Below, piece after piece: positions 59,538-64,000 of a stretch of 64,000 nt of DNA (its first letter is position 1; the number at the start of each line of letters is the position of its first letter). A program made the position numbers and the translations under genes. The DNA comes from Bigelowiella natans CCMP2755 (Eukaryota; Cercozoa; Chlorarachniophyceae): NCBI GenBank assembly GCA_000320545.1, contig ADNK01000979.1, forward strand, positions 1 through 64,000, written 5' to 3'. The notes under the pieces are model-generated. The model ran no database searches. It was not told the origin of the DNA and saw nothing but the letters and a program-made list of their open reading frames with translations.

Positions 59538-61158
59538 ATGGATGGATGGTCGGATATGGAAAGTGGGTATGGTTGGGCGAAAGCGGGATGCTTCGATGTT
59601 TATAACAAGCAAAGGTATTCACTTTTTTAATGTTCCGAAATGATCTTGATTGGATACATGCAACAGTGCAAGAACGAATGTAAATGAGAAGGCTCATGAA
59701 AGGGAACTTCAAGAATTCATGGTTAGCAGAGATAAGAAAGCTGCAACAGATAAAGCTTCCTGGTTTAAGAAGCGCAAACGAAAAAGGAAAAGTAAAAAGG
59801 ATGAAAGGACATCAAGAGCGAAATATAAAAGCCTTAAGCTTAAACCGAAGGGGAAATCCGCTGAGTTTAGGATGCTTAAAAAAGCAGACACTTCCTCTAC
59901 CTCTGGATTTTCTAAGGAAACAAAAAAGAAAGGAAAAACTGAAACCATAGAGCTTCTAAGTGACTCCGATGACGAACACGAGAGTAGTTATATCCCCTCC
60001 TGCGATCGAGCCAGTTTCTCTGCGCACCTAACATTTTGGGGCACTTTAAAAAGTGGTAAAGCGACCATTCAGTATTTTCCCGAATATTTGAAGATCCAAT
60101 TTAAAATGAGGTCATCAATATCAATTTTCTACAAAGATGTGCAAGAATACTGTGTAAATAAAACGTCGGCACCTTTCTGGGTCGCAATTCGGTGGTCAGG
60201 ATCTGAACATGGAGAGCACTATGATCCATCGAGCCATAAGACCTTAAAGAGATATATTCTTCTTTTTTTCGAGGGAAACGATTACAAGGCAACTATCTAC
60301 AATAAAATCGAACGGAAAATTAATATAAGCTACCTACGAGAACATAAAATTGTTCCAAAATCTGTCGAAATTAAGGAATTTTCAAAGTATGGAGTGACTA
60401 AACAGAGAATTTCGATCGCCCGAAGATCGCCTGAGCATTCCGATTTTCTCGTCAAGTATGGACCAGATGCTAATGATACGATTGTGATAACGTCTGATGA
60501 CATACAAAGACTAGAACCTGGTGAATTTCTCAACGATACTCTTATTGACTTTTACATGAAATTCATTTACCATGACATTTTTAGTGCTTTAGAAAGGACT
60601 AGGGTTCATTTTTTCAACTCATTTTTCTTCACGAAATATCGTGATAGTAAACCGGGTGTGCGCTATCAAAGTGTCAAAAAATGGACAAAGTATGACATCT
60701 TCAGGAAGAAATTCATTGTAATTCCAATAAATGATAGTTTGCACTGGAGTCTCGTTGTAGTTTGTTATCTTGGAAGTTTATTGGGCTACGGGAGCGAAAA
60801 CCATAAGCTTAAAGCTCCAACCCCTTGTATGTTATATTTTGATTCTATGCTCACTAAAGGGGCCTCAAAACGTTTCTGTCCGTTGCTTCGAGCGTATTTA
60901 CACTCAGAAATCAAACGGAAGAAGGATAGAAACATCAGTATTACCGAGGAAATTCTTCCAGTATACGAGATGAGGGTTCCACAGCAAGATAATTGTAGTG
61001 ATTGCGGCCTTTTCCTTTTACAATATGCAGAGTGCTTTGCAAAAAATCCATTAGTCCATGATGCAACACCGGAGCAGTGTGCAAAATGGTTTGATTCGAG
61101 AGCTGTTTCAAGCAAACGGATAAAAATGAAGCAAATATTGTATAAATTACAACAATAG
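59538..61158 (+). CDS. Ulp1/SENP-family SUMO protease, SENP6/7-like
   Basis: Cysteine protease of clan CE, family C48, which removes SUMO from proteins. Two exons, 59538-59614 and 59667-61158, in phase, 522 codons. The N-terminal 130 residues are basic (KKRKRKRKSKK, a probable nuclear signal) with an acidic patch, LLSDSDDEHE, that resembles a SUMO-interacting motif. Residues 135-270 form an unnamed folded part. The protease domain starts near ITSDDIQRLEPGEFLNDTLI, the usual Ulp1 entry. The triad is intact: His in LHWSLVV (about 384), Asp in LYFDSM (about 417), Cys in DNCSDCGLF (about 471), with the oxyanion Gln in VPQQDN just before. The first exon (MDGWSDMESGYGW) is assigned by phase and splice signals. 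Confidence 0.93.
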
Positions 61159-62397
61159 CTATTGATCTTGGTACAATGATCTTGATGTGATGTGTCGTGA
61201 TGTGATGTGTCGCACAATGCAATAGTTCCTCTGTAGACCTCCTCACTCGCATCGCTATTACAGTTGCAAGGGAGTGATGTCATTGATGAGCGTGCAGCAC
61301 ACAAGACAGCGTGTGAAATGCAGGGAGTGCACTCATGACAGACGTGTGCAATGTGATGCATGTGCAATTTGTGTAGCATCACTGTGTCTGACAATGAATT
61401 TCATCCTAGAATCGCCATCTAGCCATGATGCTGGCATGTGCACGTCTTGTCTGGATGTGTCATACCACGCACAGTGCCAAAATGGTGGTTCATGAGCGTG
61501 TGCTGACAATGGTGGAATGGTTTTTTGATTCGCTCCGCGGTTTGCTAGTTTGTGGCTTGCTCTGCAGTCTAGCAGTCTAGCAGTGCTGGTCGGTGAAGTC
61601 AACAACTCTTTTGATGTTGCCATGGTGCTTGCAACATGCTAGCATGTGTGACCATGACTTGCTTGCACAACTCATTCAGCATTGCCACAGCTAGACAGTT
61701 CGCACACATCAATGCGATCTAGGAATGTGATCAGTGACACAGCTAGACACGCTTGTTGGCAACACATCAGGTTGGCCTTCTGGGGAAACCTGTTTGAGGC
61801 ATGAGATATCCATGGTGCACCACATTTCCTCTAACAAAAGGAGCGAGGGAGTTGAAAGAAGAAGGGTGCCAAATGTTCATGAGCACCTTTTCCCACATTC
61901 AGGACACGGGAACTGTTCAACTATGCCACCCCCTTCATTGTCGCCGTGGTCCCTCCTGCACCCAATTATTGTTCCATTGCTACGGAGTTGCTAGAAGCTG
62001 CCGCAATCCAGCAACTTCCTGTTCAGCTACTGAAAACTTCCCACCGCTCAATTTCAGGTCAGAGCCGAGAAGCCTGGCGCTGAGCATGGACAGGGCAGAG
62101 ATTCGCATGTGCTGTTTCTCGAGCAGGTTTTGTTGGTGTCTTTACTTCTCCCATTGCTTCTTGTTCTGAAATTTCCTCATGGTGTTACTCATATCGGCCT
62201 AATACCTATGTGTAATAAAGTCAAGAAATGCTGTGAAGGAAGAACAACTGAAAAAGCCGACATCAATTCACTCCTGACATGACGTGCAAAGGGCAATTAC
62301 GGTGTTTTTCTCCCTGATAGCACTCCCGAGCGATTCCCATCGTTTCCAAATTTATTCATTGTAGTAGCAGTACGTGTTCTGCTACTCCTCAAAGACG
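61159..62397. other. tail-to-tail spacer after the SUMO protease gene
   Basis: No gene supported. Repeats of gatgtgatgtgtcgtgatg (61193-61213), abundant CATG and CTAG. A Cys-rich open frame at 61274-61495 was considered and rejected. Confidence 0.5.
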
Positions 62398-62836
62398 TCA
62401 CCGTTTTCCGCTCCTAGTTCTTGCGTCGTCGCCATCATGTGTGCATTCTTCGTCATCAACTTCGACATCTTGGTCAATATTTTCCGGTATTGCTGCAGTC
62501 TCCATGACCTCTGTAAAATGGATTGTAAAAACCTTACTATCTAGAGAAAAAGAGAGAGGGGGGGGGGGGACGGCAGCCTCGCAAGATCGGCTCATCCTCC
62601 TCGGAGTAAGGGATCCAGTACTTCGGAATATTTGGGAATAGGGTTGTTGCTAGGTTGTTGAAGCTTCTACCATTTCCCTTGTATTTTATATATGCGACAC
62701 GGGATATTCTTGTCGCTCACATACCATCCAGAAAGATACCTCATTGTGTCACTGACTGGGGATTCCCTGTCAGAAACCGTGATTTGGCGATCAGAGATAG
62801 CCTCATTCTCCAGAACATCTCGAGGAAACAGCGACT
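62398..62836 (-). pseudogene. 3' exons of a minus-strand gene cut off by retrotransposon copy 2
   Basis: The last exon (about 62398-62512) codes an acidic tail, VMETAAIPENIDQDVEVDDE, and ends in a stop at 62398. Upstream, 62725-62836 reads as an exon (LFPRDVLENEAISDRQITV) bounded by a usable acceptor, tcacag, at 62837-62842 and a donor near 62724. A middle exon around 62590-62660 could not be fixed. The acceptor lies only a few bases from the LTR at 62845, so the element sits in an intron or has replaced the 5' part of the gene. Whether the gene still works cannot be told from this window. No family recognised. Confidence 0.4.
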
Positions 62837-62844
62837 GTGAAACG

Positions 62845-63170
62845 TGTTGCGCGTAAGGTGTTCACAGGCCGAGGCGCTACGTGCACAAGTAGGCAGGGGG
62901 GGGGAAAGGCACGTTTGCTTCCTTTTGAAGAGTTGTGTTTATTTTTATTAAAGATTATATTTTTATTAAATCGTGCACTGCGTAATCATTCGCGAAGCTT
63001 TCGCGAATGCCGCCGCACGTGGGGCAGCACACTTCCGGTGTGCTGCCATGAGTCCCGCCGGAACCCACGTGCCCATGCTGTATTAATATCTACGTTATCT
63101 ATATTCTATATCCGCGACAACCCCTTTGTTGTCGCACGTGACTTGTGCCCGCGTAGTGGTACGCGCTACA
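62845..63170 (-). repeat. 3' LTR of retrotransposon copy 2
   Basis: 326 bp, reverse complement of the 335-bp LTR of copy 1, with both terminal motifs kept. The main change is at 63072-63090, where copy 1 has cacaaaccgatctgcatag between attaa and gcacgtggg and copy 2 has a shorter tacagcatg. The hairpin stems are all preserved. Confidence 0.92.
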
Positions 63171-63221
63171 CCTCCCCCAAGTCACGTTGCTCCTTCCTTC
63201 CTTCCTTATTCCCTTAGACCT

Positions 63222-64000
63222 TCATCGCTTTCGGAACTTCACCAACCACCAGGTAATAGATTCCTCTCTAACCTTATCTCCTTTGTCGCTTACCCAGAAC
63301 TCACCTTCGTCCTTAGGTTCGTGTCCATACCAGCCCTCTGCATCAAGGTCCCCCAGGACCTTATACCAGTGCTCAAAGGGTAAGTCGGGAACAGCTAGGT
63401 AGAGTAGCTGATATTTTCCGTCCTTTATTTTCATAGCTACCCTCTCCATATTTCGTAATCCAGGGTAGCCTAGATAGACAATCTTCATGCGCCAATCGTC
63501 GTTCACCCTGACCTTATTGTTTCCATATTCCACATCGAACTTAGGTCGGGGTCCTAAACAAGGCATTGCTCGCTCCCACACAGTAGGGTTTACTTTAACA
63601 TCCTCTAGGAGCTTCTCACCGATATCATAATTCTTTAGGTGACTGATGTGGCGCAAGGTGACCCTGTTCCCATCATAGATGTAGTACTGCTTCCTCCCCT
63701 TCCTCTCGGTAACCTTTGCAACGCCACCCCAGAAGGGGTCTTGTTTATTTCTCGATCTCAGATTTACCTTGGCCCTAACATACTGTCCTTCCTTTAGAAC
63801 TCGGCCATCGTACGGGACCTTCTCGTCTTCGCTCTCGGTATCGTCGTCGTTGTCGTCGCCTTCTTCCCTCTCCTTATCCTTGATACCTCCCCCAGACGTG
63901 AAGGTGTCGTTTACTAACCCTTGTATCTTGTCTGGTGTGGTGCTATTTATCCTGCTTAGGTTGGCCAAGGTGCGGTGGAGTCGCTCTACCTTGGAGTTGG
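63222..64000 (-). CDS. C-terminal end of gag-pol polyprotein, copy 2 (partial)
   Basis: Covers the integrase end, the SH3-like segment and the extra C-terminal part, from the KVERLHRT region (catalytic Glu) to the stop at 63222. The translation matches residues about 1187-1445 of the copy 1 polyprotein without a difference. Protease, reverse transcriptase and RNase H lie beyond the window. Confidence 0.92.
   Translation of the reverse strand, partial: NSKVERLHRTLANLSRINSTTPDKIQGLVNDTFTSGGGIKDKEREEGDDNDDDTESEDEKVPYDGRVLKEGQYVRAKVNLRSRNKQDPFWGGVAKVTERKGRKQYYIYDGNRVTLRHISHLKNYDIGEKLLEDVKVNPTVWERAMPCLGPRPKFDVEYGNNKVRVNDDWRMKIVYLGYPGLRNMERVAMKIKDGKYQLLYLAVPDLPFEHWYKVLGDLDAEGWYGHEPKDEGEFWVSDKGDKVREESITWWLVKFRKR

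Larger units (their letters stand above)
62845..64000 (-). mobile_element. second copy of the same LTR retrotransposon, 3' part, minus strand
   Basis: From right to left: the end of pol, a purine tract (reverse complement at 63171-63178), then an LTR at 62845-63170. The element runs past base 64000. Its coding end equals copy 1 at every residue compared, but its LTR differs by a block replacement of about 9 bases. The two copies are in opposite orientation near the two ends of the window, about 53.5 kb apart. Confidence 0.92.

Noticed and set aside
61274-61495. Cys-rich frame that recalls a transposase zinc ribbon
   Set aside because: No transposase core, no inverted repeats and no second domain nearby; TGC/TGT codons are expected from the GCATG-rich spacer.

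Overview
The window is eukaryotic nuclear DNA. The genes are split by many short GT-AG introns, carry signals such as an ER-retention tail and a U-box, and sit among a very high density of microsatellites (TA, CT, GT, CAG, GAT and TTG runs) in introns and spacers. There is no ribosomal RNA gene, CRISPR array or bacterial operon. The taxon cannot be fixed from sequence alone. The compact, intron-rich, strand-alternating layout would suit a protist or alga (possibly a stramenopile alga), but that is inference.

Layout, left to right: the 3' two thirds of an FtsH-type AAA metalloprotease (+, 317-2964); a young Ty3/gypsy-like LTR retrotransposon with LTRs that read as identical and a 4-bp target duplication (3608-9346); a microsatellite spacer; an intronless kinase with 13 ankyrin repeats (+, 11083-13557); a spacer holding a palindromic inverted-repeat element (14214-14399); an acidic coiled-coil protein (-, 14819-16852); glucosidase II beta subunit ending in HDEL (+, 17160-20537); a kelch / UBA-like / U-box protein (-, 21050-25171); a myotubularin phosphatase (+, 25546-31838); a coiled-coil protein (-, 32575-34924); a zinc-finger-like protein (+, 36184-37983); a large coiled-coil protein (-, 39002-42089); a kinesin-like protein whose nucleotide-binding motifs are all lost (+, 42936-48539); a small lysine-rich protein (-, 50004-50879); a WDR75/Utp17-like U3 processome protein (-, 51410-54705); an unresolved membrane-anchored gene (+, 55061-57151); LSM12 (-, 58308-59223); a SENP6/7-like SUMO protease (+, 59538-61158); remnant exons of a minus-strand gene (62398-62836); and the 3' end of a second copy of the same retrotransposon on the minus strand (62845-64000).

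Gene order is striking. From 11083 onward the genes alternate strand almost perfectly, in head-to-head pairs separated by roughly 0.3 to 1.3 kb. Each tail-to-tail junction holds a spacer rich in CATG and GCTAGC palindromes and poor in microsatellites. Exon models were built by hand from splice signals, reading phase and family alignment. For FtsH, glucosidase II beta, myotubularin, the kinesin-like gene, LSM12, the SUMO protease and both coiled-coil genes, every exon phase closes.

Functionally the genes are housekeeping and unlinked: proteolysis, ER glycan trimming, phosphoinositide metabolism, ubiquitin and SUMO control, ribosome biogenesis and RNA binding. The most unusual items are the pseudo-kinesin, the kelch/U-box fusion, the truncated kinase-ankyrin fusion, the palindromic element and the strand-alternation pattern.
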